A stretch of DNA of 64,000 nucleotides from Moraxella sp. ZY210820 (GTDB lineage Bacteria; Pseudomonadota; Gammaproteobacteria; Pseudomonadales; Moraxellaceae), in assembly GCF_030674635.1 (NCBI RefSeq), contig NZ_CP089978.1:2046001-2110000 (forward strand), given 5' to 3'. Below are positions 26,900 to 35,811 of the stretch, piece after piece. Numbering within the stretch: the stretch's first letter is position 1; every line of letters begins with the position of its first letter. Made by a program: the position numbers and the translations under genes. The notes below the pieces were generated by a model. It saw nothing but the letters and a program-made list of their open reading frames with translations, searched no databases and was not told the DNA's origin.

Positions 26900-27418
26900 T
26901 TATTTCAAAAATTTCTGTACACTTGCACCGAGCTTTAACACTTTACTGAGTGTTGTGGTTGATAATTTCAACATTTCATTTGCCCAACTGGTCAGCGTGT
27001 CAATAAAATGGTGCGTATCTTTAATACGTTGTTGTACTTGTGGATTTTCTTGTTGAAATTCTGGTGTTTGCATTAAGTCATGCAAAAATGTTACCGTTGG
27101 CGCTAATTCTTTGCGATAACGGTCTTCCACAATCAAGCGAGCCAATTCCCATACATCTGTACTGGTAGTAAAATAATCACGGCGGTCGCCCATAATATGT
27201 ACAGTCTGCACCAAGTTCATACTCTGTAACTCTTTAATACTATTAGAAACATTAGAACGAGCCACACCTAAAGTTTCAACAATTTCTTCTGCATTCATCG
27301 GTCTGCCAACCAAATACAATAAAGCATGAATTTGTGAAATCGTTCGATTCACGCCCCATTTACTGCCCATTTCACCCCAATGTAGAATAAATTTTTCAGT
27401 GGTTGGATTTAATTTCAT
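26900..27418 (-). CDS. GbsR/MarR-family winged-helix transcriptional regulator
   Basis: The 172-residue protein begins MKLNPTTEKFILHWGEMGSK. It has a winged helix-turn-helix: SQIHALLYLVGRPMNAEEIVETLGVARSNVSNSIKELQSMNLV (about residues 25-68), followed by the wing MGDRRDYFTT. A C-terminal helical region fits GbsR-type regulators, which usually repress and sense small or lipid-like ligands. The ATG at 27418 is chosen over TTG at 27424. A TTGACA-N17-CATAAT promoter lies upstream, and the 20-bp palindrome overlaps its -35 box, so autorepression is likely. The same palindrome precedes the desaturase block, suggesting these genes as targets. Confidence 0.85.
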   Translation of the reverse strand: MKLNPTTEKFILHWGEMGSKWGVNRTISQIHALLYLVGRPMNAEEIVETLGVARSNVSNSIKELQSMNLVQTVHIMGDRRDYFTTSTDVWELARLIVEDRYRKELAPTVTFLHDLMQTPEFQQENPQVQQRIKDTHHFIDTLTSWANEMLKLSTTTLSKVLKLGASVQKFLK

Positions 27419-27452
27419 TAGCAATTCGCCTAAATTTTATGTTGATAGGCGT

Positions 27453-27481
27453 ATTATGATTATTTTTGAAATTTCTGTCAA
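27453..27481 (-). promoter_or_regulatory. gbsR-like gene promoter
   Basis: On the minus strand, a perfect TTGACA (27476-27481) is followed after exactly 17 bp by CATAAT (27453-27458). Transcription would begin near 27446, about 28 nt before the ATG. The -35 box lies inside the palindromic operator. Confidence 0.75.
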
Positions 27482-27490
27482 TACTGAAAT
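27471..27490. promoter_or_regulatory. Palindromic operator candidate overlapping the gbsR promoter
   Basis: ATTTCTGTCAATACTGAAAT matches the operator at 24847 in both arms, with one mismatch in the right arm and a different spacer. It covers the -35 box of the gbsR promoter. This is the geometry expected for autorepression. Confidence 0.7.
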
Positions 27491-27623
27491 ATATAAAATA
27501 ATAAAAATAAATTTAAAATTTTGCTATAAATTGTGGTTTTAAATGAAGGCATTATTTTTATTATTTTTTTAATATGATTTGTAAGGCACATCATATGCAC
27601 CTTACTTTTTATTTAAATTTCAA

Positions 27624-28223
27624 TCATTTAAATACAAAAAAACCAATCACAGCAAGTATAATTAAGAAAATAACCGTAATCAAACCAATTGACGCATTTT
27701 TTTGTTGTTCTTTTTCTTGGTTTACATCAGACGGTAACTTATCTTGCTCATTATAAATAGGTACTTGCTTTGCTGTAACATCAACCCCTTCAGGAATTGG
27801 TGCAGGTTTTGGCACACCAATATTTTGTGGCATTCCTTCACGATTAATTTGCACATCGCCCGCACGTTCCGTTAGACTTGGCATACCCTGTTCATTCATT
27901 TGTTGTGCAACAGTAATTTCTTTTTCAATCTGAATATCCGCTTGTGCAACAAGATATTCTATATGAGCAAAACGAATTTTATCACCTACCTGCACTGTTA
28001 CATCATTTTCAATACGGACATCATTTACAAAAGTACCATTTGATGATTGTAAATCGATAACCAATAAATGATCACCCTGTACACTTAAACCCGCATGACG
28101 GCGTGAAATATCAGGCGAATGTAATTGAATATCCGCAGTTTGATGACGACCAATCAACAAATCACCATCAATCACAATGCTTTGTGGCTCAATATCAGTT
28201 TGCGTTGCTTGTAATATCCACAT
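27624..28223 (-). CDS. FHA-domain protein with C-terminal membrane anchor
   Basis: The 199-residue protein has an N-terminal forkhead-associated domain (about residues 18-90). The phosphothreonine-binding residues are in LIGRHQTADIQL, DISRRHAGL and LQSSNGTFVNDVRI. A proline-rich linker (about 120-165) leads to a single C-terminal transmembrane helix (about 176-198, ASIGLITVIFLIILAVIGFF), so the domain faces the cytoplasm. FHA proteins read Ser/Thr phosphorylation; no kinase is encoded nearby. It lies between the gbsR gene and inverted repeat copy B. Its partner is unknown. Confidence 0.85.
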   Translation of the reverse strand: MWILQATQTDIEPQSIVIDGDLLIGRHQTADIQLHSPDISRRHAGLSVQGDHLLVIDLQSSNGTFVNDVRIENDVTVQVGDKIRFAHIEYLVAQADIQIEKEITVAQQMNEQGMPSLTERAGDVQINREGMPQNIGVPKPAPIPEGVDVTAKQVPIYNEQDKLPSDVNQEKEQQKNASIGLITVIFLIILAVIGFFVFK

Positions 28224-28253
28224 AGTACACCTTTGTGTTTAAAAAACTATATC

Positions 28254-28374
28254 ATACTCCATTCTCAACTTAAAATCATAATATATTGATATGATTTAAA
28301 ATATTTCATTTTGTACGGGCGAATAATCATTCGCCCCTACGCAAAATCAATAACTTACTATGAATTGAGAATGA
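28254..28374 (-). repeat. MITE-like palindromic repeat, copy B (inverted)
   Basis: The core of 114 bp (28260-28373) is the exact reverse complement of copy A. The identity extends to about 121 bp. It lies between the FHA gene and hemY. Together copies A and B form a perfect inverted repeat around 1.75 kb. Confidence 0.85.
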
Positions 28375-28415
28375 CCTTATATCATATAAATATCTATTTT
28401 GATAATCAAGTAAAA

Positions 28416-29585
28416 TCACAACTCATCAACTTGATAATAAAAAATTGCCCAAATCTGTTGCCATTGCAACTCATGGATCACATTTTTTAATTGCTGTAAA
28501 CGCTGTATGCCTTGATGTTCACTCACTTGGTTTAAATACTGTTGTACACGCTCATTATTACCCTGTTGTATATCGCATAAAATTTGTGCAAATTGAAAAC
28601 AAGGCAAATGCGTATAACGTGCCTGCCATTGTGCTAATTGTTTTTCAATTTGTGGCGTATCACAATCTTGTAAACGTTGATATAACCATAGGTGAAATAA
28701 ATCTTCATCAAAATATTGTTGCATAATACTTTGGAAATATTGTTCAGCTTGATGTAGATCTAAATGATACAAAATTTTATACCAAATACACGCTGTAGAT
28801 TGACGATATTGTTGTTGTACATCATTAAAAATATCCAAATCGGCAATCGTAATCGGTAATTGTTCAACATGATTTATTTTATTCAATAGTGCTTGACAAA
28901 AACTTTGCCATTGCTCGGCACTAAATGTATGTTTACGCTGTTGTTGCACATAAACAATGGGAAATAAAATCGCAAATTCCACCCATAAATAATGCAATTT
29001 TTTTTGATATAAATCATCAATATCCTGTAACCATGCCTGTTGTGTATGCTCTAAAACCAACAAATGCGTTAAACTTTTTTGCGCATCATGCTGTGCTAAA
29101 TAAATTTGAATAAGTTGTAATTCTTTTAATTCAAAACATGATGGAACGACCCATTTTAAATGACGAAATGCTTTGTCATAATGCTGATGTTGATAAGCAA
29201 TATGGGCTTTAATTAAAGGTTTTAAAAATAACGATGGATGATAAGTCTCACGCATAATTTTAAATTGATGTTCACAATAGCGATATTGTGTTTGTAATAA
29301 ATACAAAATTCCTGTTTGTTCATAGCGATAAAATTGCTGAAAATGCGTGATTTGTTGTTGTTTTTGTAAATGCTTACGCTGTAATTTTTTGATGATTTGT
29401 GCCACAAAATAAACGCTTAAAGAAAATATTGCCCATAAAAGTAATAATATCAATAAACTACTTTGAATTTGCCATTGCCATAAATAAATATACACATAGC
29501 CAACATCAGAACATAACAATACTATGCCGATCACAAATAATACGGTCAGCATTGCCAAGAAATAACGTCTAAGCCTTTGTTTCAT
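28416..29585 (-). CDS. hemY: HemY-type TPR membrane protein
   Basis: The 389-residue protein has two N-terminal transmembrane segments (about 8-27 and 42-62, HemY_N). A long helical, TPR-like cytoplasmic or periplasmic region rich in glutamine and tyrosine follows. It is the last gene of hemC-hemD-hemX-hemY and overlaps hemX by 4 bp. HemY of this type (not the oxygen-dependent protoporphyrinogen oxidase of Bacillus) is a conserved partner of heme synthesis genes in gammaproteobacteria with no proven enzymatic role. Identity rests on topology and operon position. Confidence 0.75.
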   Translation of the reverse strand: MKQRLRRYFLAMLTVLFVIGIVLLCSDVGYVYIYLWQWQIQSSLLILLLLWAIFSLSVYFVAQIIKKLQRKHLQKQQQITHFQQFYRYEQTGILYLLQTQYRYCEHQFKIMRETYHPSLFLKPLIKAHIAYQHQHYDKAFRHLKWVVPSCFELKELQLIQIYLAQHDAQKSLTHLLVLEHTQQAWLQDIDDLYQKKLHYLWVEFAILFPIVYVQQQRKHTFSAEQWQSFCQALLNKINHVEQLPITIADLDIFNDVQQQYRQSTACIWYKILYHLDLHQAEQYFQSIMQQYFDEDLFHLWLYQRLQDCDTPQIEKQLAQWQARYTHLPCFQFAQILCDIQQGNNERVQQYLNQVSEHQGIQRLQQLKNVIHELQWQQIWAIFYYQVDEL

Positions 29586-30298
29586 AACTGTTCCTTTTGC
29601 TTGCCCAATAATTCTAAACTGGTCAAATTAGGAATATTTAATCGTTGAATTTGTTTTAAACTTTGAATATCGGACTCTAATTGTTGGAATAATGGTAATG
29701 GTAATTGTGCCATTTTTCGTTCTAGTCCATTCATCATATGTTGAAATTCAATAGGTTGCTGTAGCACATTCATGGTTTTTAAAATCATCACATCTAGCTG
29801 TATTTCTTTTAATAACAATTGATGTTGTGCAGTATTCACGGTTGGTTGCGTCGTTTTTTCTACCACCCATAAACGTTGCCACCACGAACCTTGTTGCGGT
29901 TGTTGATAATTTAAGCTTAATTTATCTTGTAAAATTTGTTCTAAATGTTGAATCAAATTATTAAATGATTGTTGCTGTTGCTGAGCTTGTTGATAGGTTA
30001 ATTTAATTTGTTGTTTATCCTGCTCAATCGCTTGTTTTAAACTTAATTTTAAATGTTCTGATATCATAAAGCCATCAAGTTGCTGTTCGCTGGTAGTTGG
30101 TAATGTGGTGTTTGGTTTTGTACGATTTTGCCGTTGCCATTGTACCCATTCATCACGCAGGTTAGAATTTTCATGTTCTAATGCACTCACTTGTGCTTTT
30201 AACTGATTGAATTGTTTATAATAATTCACATAACCCACAATGATTTGCCCCATTACCGCCACCAGCAATAATCCACCTATCCATTTGAATAATTTCAT
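29582..30298 (-). CDS. hemX: HemX-like membrane protein
   Basis: The 238-residue protein has one N-terminal transmembrane helix (about 7-24), then a coiled coil (about 28-110, rich in Gln, Glu and Leu) and a helical domain. It matches HemX proteins in topology and place, between hemD and hemY with 4-bp overlaps at both sides. It is often labelled uroporphyrinogen-III methyltransferase, but it lacks a methyltransferase domain, so that label should not be used. It probably scaffolds heme synthesis at the membrane. Confidence 0.75.
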   Translation of the reverse strand: MKLFKWIGGLLLVAVMGQIIVGYVNYYKQFNQLKAQVSALEHENSNLRDEWVQWQRQNRTKPNTTLPTTSEQQLDGFMISEHLKLSLKQAIEQDKQQIKLTYQQAQQQQQSFNNLIQHLEQILQDKLSLNYQQPQQGSWWQRLWVVEKTTQPTVNTAQHQLLLKEIQLDVMILKTMNVLQQPIEFQHMMNGLERKMAQLPLPLFQQLESDIQSLKQIQRLNIPNLTSLELLGKQKEQL

Positions 30299-31080
30299 TT
30301 GAGTTGTTCCTCAATATTTTGCATACACGCCATCAAATGTGATGTGCTTAAGTTTTCTAAATACATCACTTGATGATCACTCACACCATTGGTTTGACAA
30401 TATTCACTGACTTGCTGATAAACACGTTCACCTAACACCAAATAGCATAGATTCAAATCTTGTAATGTTGATGATTGAGTAATATCCAACCAATTTTGCC
30501 AACTTGCTCCACTACTAATCAATACAAAAATACGCTGATAATGCACCAATTTGGGTTCAATTTGCAACCAGATGTTAGTACTTAATTTAGGCAAAGCACG
30601 GCGATACAGTAAAATATTATCCACTTGCATACCTTGTGTACTCAACTGTTGCATTAACCATTCACGCCCACCATAACCACGCAAAAATGTGACACGTTTA
30701 ACATCTTGCTGAAAAATAGGTAATTGAAACAAGCCTTCTGATGTTTCTAATTCAGGCGTTTGGGCAATAATACCATATTGTGCCAAGCATTCTGCTGTTG
30801 TTTGTCCAACTGCAAGCCATTGAATATGTTGATATTGTAAGATATCTAAATCAAGCTGATGAATATAATCGATTAATACTTGCACCGCCATTGGGCTTAC
30901 CACAATCACTACATCAGAAAAAATAAGCTGTTGTAATTGTGTGCTTAAATGCTCATCAAGCGGACATGCCATTAACTCAAGCAAAGGTAAAAAATATTCA
31001 TCTACTTGTGTTGTGATGGTTTTGGCTCGTTCACGAGGACGAGTATTAATCAATGCTATATTCATTTTATTATCAATCAT
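30295..31080 (-). CDS. hemD: Uroporphyrinogen-III synthase
   Basis: The 261-residue protein shows the two-lobed HemD pattern: NTRPRERA at the start, DVVIVVSPMAVQVLI, AVGQTTAECLAQYGI, and then FLRGYGGREWLMQQL with ILLYRR. It closes hydroxymethylbilane with inversion of ring D to give uroporphyrinogen III. It begins directly after the hemC stop and overlaps hemX by 4 bp. An internal ATG at 31065 could also serve as the start. Confidence 0.9.
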   Translation of the reverse strand: MIDNKMNIALINTRPRERAKTITTQVDEYFLPLLELMACPLDEHLSTQLQQLIFSDVVIVVSPMAVQVLIDYIHQLDLDILQYQHIQWLAVGQTTAECLAQYGIIAQTPELETSEGLFQLPIFQQDVKRVTFLRGYGGREWLMQQLSTQGMQVDNILLYRRALPKLSTNIWLQIEPKLVHYQRIFVLISSGASWQNWLDITQSSTLQDLNLCYLVLGERVYQQVSEYCQTNGVSDHQVMYLENLSTSHLMACMQNIEEQLK

Positions 31081-32007
31081 TTACTGATATAAAGCTTGTA
31101 ATAATTCCCCTGCACCTTGTGCTAATAAATCTTGTGCCAATTGCTCACCTAACAATTCTGCTTGTTGTGGAGAGCCTTGTCGTTGAGCAGTTAATAAAAC
31201 TTTGCCATCAACACTACCAACACGCCCTTCTATATAAAGTTGTCCTTGTTGCAAAGTTGCAAAACCTGCGATTGGTACTTGGCAACCACCTTGCAAAGTA
31301 CGATTAAAAGCACGTTCTGCACGCACACAAACATCAGTTTCCATATGTAATAATGGTAAAATTAACTCTAAAACCGCTTGGTCATTGCTTCGGCATTCTA
31401 AACCTAATGCCCCCTGCCCCACCGCAGGTAAACTCACCGTTGGCAATAATTGATGGCGAATACGCTCACCCAAACCTAAACGTTTTAAACCTGCACTGGC
31501 TAAAATAATCGCATCATATTCGCCTGCATCAAGTTTAGATAAACGTGTTCCCACATTGCCACGCAAATCGATGATATTTAAATCTGGGCGAGCTTGTAAA
31601 ATTTGACATTTACGGCGTAAACTTGATGTACCAAGTGTTGCACCTTGTGGCAATTCATCTAAATGCTGATATTGATTAGACACAAAAGCATCAAATGGGT
31701 CTTCACGCTCACAAATCACGGGCAAATGTAAACCTTCTGGCAATTCCATCGGTACATCTTTCATTGAATGTACAGCTAAATCTGCTCGCCCATCAAGTAA
31801 CGCATTTTCTAATTCTTTAACAAATAAGCCTTTTCCACCAATTTTAGCCAATGGCGTATCTAAAATTTTATCGCCCTGCGTTACAAATGTAACCAATTCC
31901 ACCTGTAAATTAGGGTGTAATTGCTGTAAACGTGTACGAATATGTTCAGCTTGCCATAAGGCTAATGGACTTTGACGTGTAGCGATTTTTAAAATAGTCA
32001 TAATCAA
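31081..32007 (-). CDS. hemC: Hydroxymethylbilane synthase (porphobilinogen deaminase)
   Basis: The 308-residue protein begins with [20 protein letters not shown] and contains [35 protein letters not shown] and [18 protein letters not shown]. The dipyrromethane cofactor cysteine is in [13 protein letters not shown] (near residue 247). It polymerizes four porphobilinogens. It leads the hem cluster on the minus strand and lies 24 bp downstream of algR, as in Pseudomonas. Confidence 0.97.
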   Translation of the reverse strand: MIMTILKIATRQSPLALWQAEHIRTRLQQLHPNLQVELVTFVTQGDKILDTPLAKIGGKGLFVKELENALLDGRADLAVHSMKDVPMELPEGLHLPVICEREDPFDAFVSNQYQHLDELPQGATLGTSSLRRKCQILQARPDLNIIDLRGNVGTRLSKLDAGEYDAIILASAGLKRLGLGERIRHQLLPTVSLPAVGQGALGLECRSNDQAVLELILPLLHMETDVCVRAERAFNRTLQGGCQVPIAGFATLQQGQLYIEGRVGSVDGKVLLTAQRQGSPQQAELLGEQLAQDLLAQGAGELLQALYQ

Positions 32008-32031
32008 TACTCTATAATCAATATGGTAAAT

Positions 32032-32760
32032 TTAGCGATGATTTAAATAATCTTTCACTTCAGTTAGATGACGGCGACTAATGAGCAATTTATCATCAAT
32101 CCCTTTTAAACAGGCATAATATTGCCCATCGTTTACTTCTAAGCCATTTAATAAATGACGATAAATCAATGCATTACGATGAATACGCATAAATTTATGG
32201 GCAAATTCTTGCTCTAATTCTTTTAAGGTTTCATCAATCAAACTCTGCCCATCTTGATGACGTACCGTCACATATTTTTGGTCAGCGATAAAATAATAAA
32301 TATCATCTATAGCAATCAACTCAATACCTTTATGGGTTTTAATAGTTAAATGCTGACGACTGTTATTTTTTTCGGCTTGTTGTTGTAATTGTTGGCGTTG
32401 AATTTTATAGATATGTTGTAAATGATTTAAGGCTTGCTCTAACTCATCAAGGCGTACAGGTTTCAGCAAATAACCATTGGCATGTAAACGAAAAGCATCT
32501 AAAGCGTGTTCATCATAAGCCGTACAAAAAACAATCGATAAACTTGGATCAATTTGGCGTAATTGCTCAGCACAACTTAAGCCGTCCATTTCTGGCATTT
32601 GTACATCAAGCAAAATTACATCAGGCTCATATTGTTTAGCCTTTTCAATCGCTTGAATACCATTTTCCGCAGTCGCCACCACATCATAGCCTAGTTTTTC
32701 AACAAGGCGAATAAGACGTTGTATAGCCAAAGGTTCATCATCGCAAATTAAAATATTCAT
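32032..32760 (-). CDS. algR: LytTR-family response regulator AlgR
   Basis: The 242-residue protein has a receiver domain (residues 1-120, Asp7/Asp8, phosphoacceptor Asp52 in LLDVQMPEMDG, Lys in GYLLKPVRL). A LytTR DNA-binding domain follows (about 138-240, with IYYFIADQKYVTVRH, MRIHRNALI and ISRRHL). It pairs with AlgZ immediately upstream. In related bacteria AlgZ/AlgR controls type IV pili, twitching and exopolysaccharide genes. The algZ-algR-hemC order is conserved in pseudomonads. Confidence 0.92.
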   Translation of the reverse strand: MNILICDDEPLAIQRLIRLVEKLGYDVVATAENGIQAIEKAKQYEPDVILLDVQMPEMDGLSCAEQLRQIDPSLSIVFCTAYDEHALDAFRLHANGYLLKPVRLDELEQALNHLQHIYKIQRQQLQQQAEKNNSRQHLTIKTHKGIELIAIDDIYYFIADQKYVTVRHQDGQSLIDETLKELEQEFAHKFMRIHRNALIYRHLLNGLEVNDGQYYACLKGIDDKLLISRRHLTEVKDYLNHR

Positions 32761-32810
32761 ACTAGCTAAACTGATTATCGATTTGACTCATTGTAACATA
32801 AGATCATCAT

Positions 32811-33908
32811 CTATTCATCACGATATTGAATGACTGTCGTGTAAGTCATTTCCCCTTGATAGCTTAAAAATTTTAAACTTTTACCATAATACATCTGCAA
32901 ACGTTGTCGTACATTTTCCACTGCAATACCATTATGCTCACGGCGTTTTAGCGTTGAATTGGGTTGAAAAGGATTACTAATGACAATATTCACTTGATTT
33001 TCAACCACTTCCACCAAAATCGATACCGTACCCGTTTGTCCAATTTTTTCAACACCATGTAAAATACTATTTTCTAATAATGGTTGTAAAGTTAAAAGCG
33101 GAATACGAAATTTAAGTAACTGTATATCGCCTGCTAAAATTTTCCATTCAATATTTAAACGCTCACCTAAACGAATTTGTTCAATCGCTAAATAATGCCG
33201 ACATAATTTAATTTCTTCTTGCAAACTGACCAATTTTAACTCTTGGAAACTCGCACGAAATAAACGTGATAAATCAATCAACATCGTTTCTGCCTTATCA
33301 GGGTCAATTGCAATCAAACTTACCGCACTATTTAAACTGTTAAATAAAAAATGTGGATGAATACGAGCTTGCATCGCTTGCACACGATATTTTAATTCAC
33401 TATTTCTTTTATGAAGCCATTGATTTTTAATATAAATATAGTGCAAACAAAAACCACCCAATAAAATACTATAGCTTAAATCTAAACTTAATTGATGACC
33501 AATACGGCTGATAAAGTTCTTCCAACCTAAACCTAATACACTCCATAAAATCGTTAAAAGGCTGGTAGTTGAAATAACAATCAATTGTAATAAAATAAAA
33601 GAATAAACCAATACTTGTTTTTGTGTTTTTTGATTTAATTCATGATGATAATAATCCACAATCGCTACAAAAGCGACCACCGTCCAAGCCATATAAAAAA
33701 AATAACTTAAAATATCGCCAATATTCATTTTGAGCCAAGAACCTGCTTGAGCAAGGACAATGACCACCGAAAAAATCGCACTCGCTCCTAACATTTCAAA
33801 TAATAAATGCCAGCGTCCTGAGCGTGTGGAAAAATAATCTACAAAAGAATCGACTGAAACTTCGGAATTTTTGCTTGAATTTGTTATACTAGGCATATTA
33901 TTTTCCAA
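32811..33908 (-). CDS. algZ: LytS/AlgZ-type sensor histidine kinase
   Basis: The 365-residue protein has four to five membrane helices (about 38-175). A His_kinase domain follows with ARIHPHFLFNSLN (His184/His186), and the ATPase region has PLLTLQPLLENSILHGVEK and GIAVENVRQRLQMYYG. This is the HPK8 class that pairs with LytTR regulators. The gene lies 50 bp before algR and starts 16 bp from the divergent argH, so the two share a very compact promoter region. The start may be the internal ATG at 33896. Confidence 0.9.
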   Translation of the reverse strand: MENNMPSITNSSKNSEVSVDSFVDYFSTRSGRWHLLFEMLGASAIFSVVIVLAQAGSWLKMNIGDILSYFFYMAWTVVAFVAIVDYYHHELNQKTQKQVLVYSFILLQLIVISTTSLLTILWSVLGLGWKNFISRIGHQLSLDLSYSILLGGFCLHYIYIKNQWLHKRNSELKYRVQAMQARIHPHFLFNSLNSAVSLIAIDPDKAETMLIDLSRLFRASFQELKLVSLQEEIKLCRHYLAIEQIRLGERLNIEWKILAGDIQLLKFRIPLLTLQPLLENSILHGVEKIGQTGTVSILVEVVENQVNIVISNPFQPNSTLKRREHNGIAVENVRQRLQMYYGKSLKFLSYQGEMTYTTVIQYRDE

Positions 33909-33924
33909 GTTAAGATGAAAAAAG

Positions 33925-35331
33925 ATGACAGCTCAAAACCAAACTTCAGGTATGTGGGGCGGGCGTTTCAGTGAAGCGACCGATGCCTTTGTTGCCGAAT
34001 TTACCGCATCCGTTCAATTTGACCAACGTTTTTACCGTCAAGATATTCAAGGTTCGATTGCCCATGCCACTATGTTGGCGAAAGTTGGCATTTTAACCGA
34101 ACAAGAACGTGATGATATTATCAACGGTTTAACACAAATTCAAGCAGAAATCGAAGCAGGTTCATTTGAATGGCGTATCGACCTTGAAGATGTACACATG
34201 AATATCGAACATCGTTTAACCGAACGTATTGGTATTACAGGCAAAAAATTGCATACTGGACGTAGCCGTAATGACCAAGTTGCAACCGATATTCGCTTGT
34301 ATTTGCGTGATGAAATCAAGGCGATTTTACAGATCTTACAGCGTTTACAACACGGAATTTTACAACTTGCCAAGCAAAATACCCATACCATCATGCCGGG
34401 TTTTACCCATTTACAAACCGCTCAACCTGTTACATTTGGGCATCATTTATTGGCATGGTTTGAAATGTTGATGCGTGATGGCGAACGCTTACAAGATTGC
34501 TACAGACGTGTTAATCGTTTACCACTTGGTTCGGCTGCATTGGCAGGGACGACTTATCCAATCGACCGTGGGTATGTAGCTGAATTATTGGGTTTTGATG
34601 GTGTGTGTGAAAACTCGCTTGATGCTGTTTCTGACCGTGATTTTGCTATTGAATTTTGTTCGGTTGCATCACTGATTATGATGCACTTATCTCGTATCTC
34701 TGAAGAATTGATTTTGTGGACATCCGCTCAATTTAAATTTGTACAAATTCCAGACCGTTTCTGTACAGGCTCTTCCATCATGCCACAAAAGAAAAATCCT
34801 GATGTGCCAGAGTTAATTCGTGGTAAATCTGGACGTGTATTTGGCGATTTAATCAGCTTACTCACACTGATGAAAGGACAACCACTCGCCTATAACAAAG
34901 ACAACCAAGAAGATAAAGAACCGTTATTTGATGCGATTGATACCGTACGTGGTAGTTTGATGGCATTTGCTGATATGATTCCTGCTCTTGTACCCAATAT
35001 CGAGAATATGCGTGAAGCGGCATTGCGTGGTTTTTCAACAGCGACCGATTTAGCAGATTATTTGGTGAAAAAAGGCGTGCCTTTCCGTGATGCACATGAA
35101 ATTGTTGGCAAAGCAGTCGCATTAGGCGTACAAGAAGATAAAGACTTATCAGAATTAACGCTTGCTCAACTACAACAATTTTCATCATTGATTGAAGCTG
35201 ATGTATTTGATGTTGCCTTAACTTTAGATGCGTCTGTATCGGCTCGTAATCATATTGGTGGAACTGCTCCAAACCAAGTGCAACAAGCCATTGAACGTGC
35301 AGAACAACGCTTACAACAGCTTTTTGCTTAA
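33925..35331 (+). CDS. argH: Argininosuccinate lyase
   Basis: The 468-residue protein opens [20 protein letters not shown] and contains [32 protein letters not shown] and the fumarase/ASL signature [12 protein letters not shown] with the catalytic serine. It splits argininosuccinate to arginine and fumarate, the last step of arginine synthesis. It is divergent from algZ, the arrangement typical of Pseudomonas and Acinetobacter. A MITE copy begins 9 bp after its stop. Confidence 0.98.
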   Translation: MTAQNQTSGMWGGRFSEATDAFVAEFTASVQFDQRFYRQDIQGSIAHATMLAKVGILTEQERDDIINGLTQIQAEIEAGSFEWRIDLEDVHMNIEHRLTERIGITGKKLHTGRSRNDQVATDIRLYLRDEIKAILQILQRLQHGILQLAKQNTHTIMPGFTHLQTAQPVTFGHHLLAWFEMLMRDGERLQDCYRRVNRLPLGSAALAGTTYPIDRGYVAELLGFDGVCENSLDAVSDRDFAIEFCSVASLIMMHLSRISEELILWTSAQFKFVQIPDRFCTGSSIMPQKKNPDVPELIRGKSGRVFGDLISLLTLMKGQPLAYNKDNQEDKEPLFDAIDTVRGSLMAFADMIPALVPNIENMREAALRGFSTATDLADYLVKKGVPFRDAHEIVGKAVALGVQEDKDLSELTLAQLQQFSSLIEADVFDVALTLDASVSARNHIGGTAPNQVQQAIERAEQRLQQLFA

Positions 35332-35340
35332 ATATAACCC

Positions 35341-35454
35341 TATTCTCAACTAACATTGATAATATATTGATATTGTTTAAATCATCTCATTTTGTACGGG
35401 CGGAAAATCTTCCGCCCCTACATCAAATCAATAGGTTATATCATGTTGAGAATA
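35341..35454 (-). repeat. MITE-like palindromic repeat, copy C
   Basis: This 114-bp element runs from TATTCTCAA to TTGAGAATA and has the same length, ends and central GTACGGGCGG...CCGCCCCTAC hairpin as copies A and B. It is in the B orientation. Its sequence has diverged at a fair number of positions, often with compensatory changes in the central stem. It fills the gap between argH and yggX. Confidence 0.8.
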
Positions 35455-35475
35455 ACGTAAATATAGGAATATAAG

Positions 35476-35751
35476 ATGACAACTCGCCAAGTATTTTGCC
35501 GTAAATATCAACAAGAAATGGAAGGTTTAGCCAATCCACCATTTCCAGGTGCAAAAGGTCAAGAATTATTTGACAGCGTCTCTAAACAAGCGTGGCAAGA
35601 ATGGTTACAACATCAAACCACGCTCATTAACGAAAAACGTCTCAACGTGTTTGAACCTGAAGCTAAAAAGTTTTTGGAAGAACAACGTGAAAAGTTTTTT
35701 AATAATGATGAAAGTTTAGAAGTTGCAGAAGGTTTAACGCCGAAGAAGTAA
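35476..35751 (+). CDS. yggX: Probable Fe(2+)-trafficking protein YggX
   Basis: The 91-residue protein begins [19 protein letters not shown] with the invariant Cys8. It contains [20 protein letters not shown] and the ANY-like helix ending [10 protein letters not shown], the complete YggX fold. YggX protects iron-sulfur proteins and aids Fe(II) trafficking under oxidative stress. The ribosome binding site AGGAATATAAG precedes the ATG. It lies 22 bp after a MITE and is followed by a terminator. Confidence 0.95.
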   Translation: MTTRQVFCRKYQQEMEGLANPPFPGAKGQELFDSVSKQAWQEWLQHQTTLINEKRLNVFEPEAKKFLEEQREKFFNNDESLEVAEGLTPKK

Positions 35752-35764
35752 ATTCTGAACTATC

Positions 35765-35797
35765 AAAAAATCCATGATAAAAACATCGTGGATTTTT
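35765..35797. terminator. Bidirectional terminator between yggX and the TonB receptor gene
   Basis: AAAAAATCCATGA pairs with TCGTGGATTTTTT (one G-T pair) around an 8-nt A-rich loop. T runs flank both sides, so it would serve both convergent genes. Confidence 0.8.
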
Positions 35798-35811
35798 TAT
35801 CAAATTAAATT

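Noticed and set aside
26501..28253. Inversion between copies A and B as the cause of the vapC truncation
   Set aside because: If the segment had simply flipped, the missing vapC 3' part should lie just outside copy B. The sequence after 28374 shows no PIN-domain coding in any frame.
29582..30298. Annotation of hemX as uroporphyrinogen-III C-methyltransferase
   Set aside because: The protein has one membrane helix and a coiled coil only. No SAM-binding or tetrapyrrole methyltransferase motif is present.
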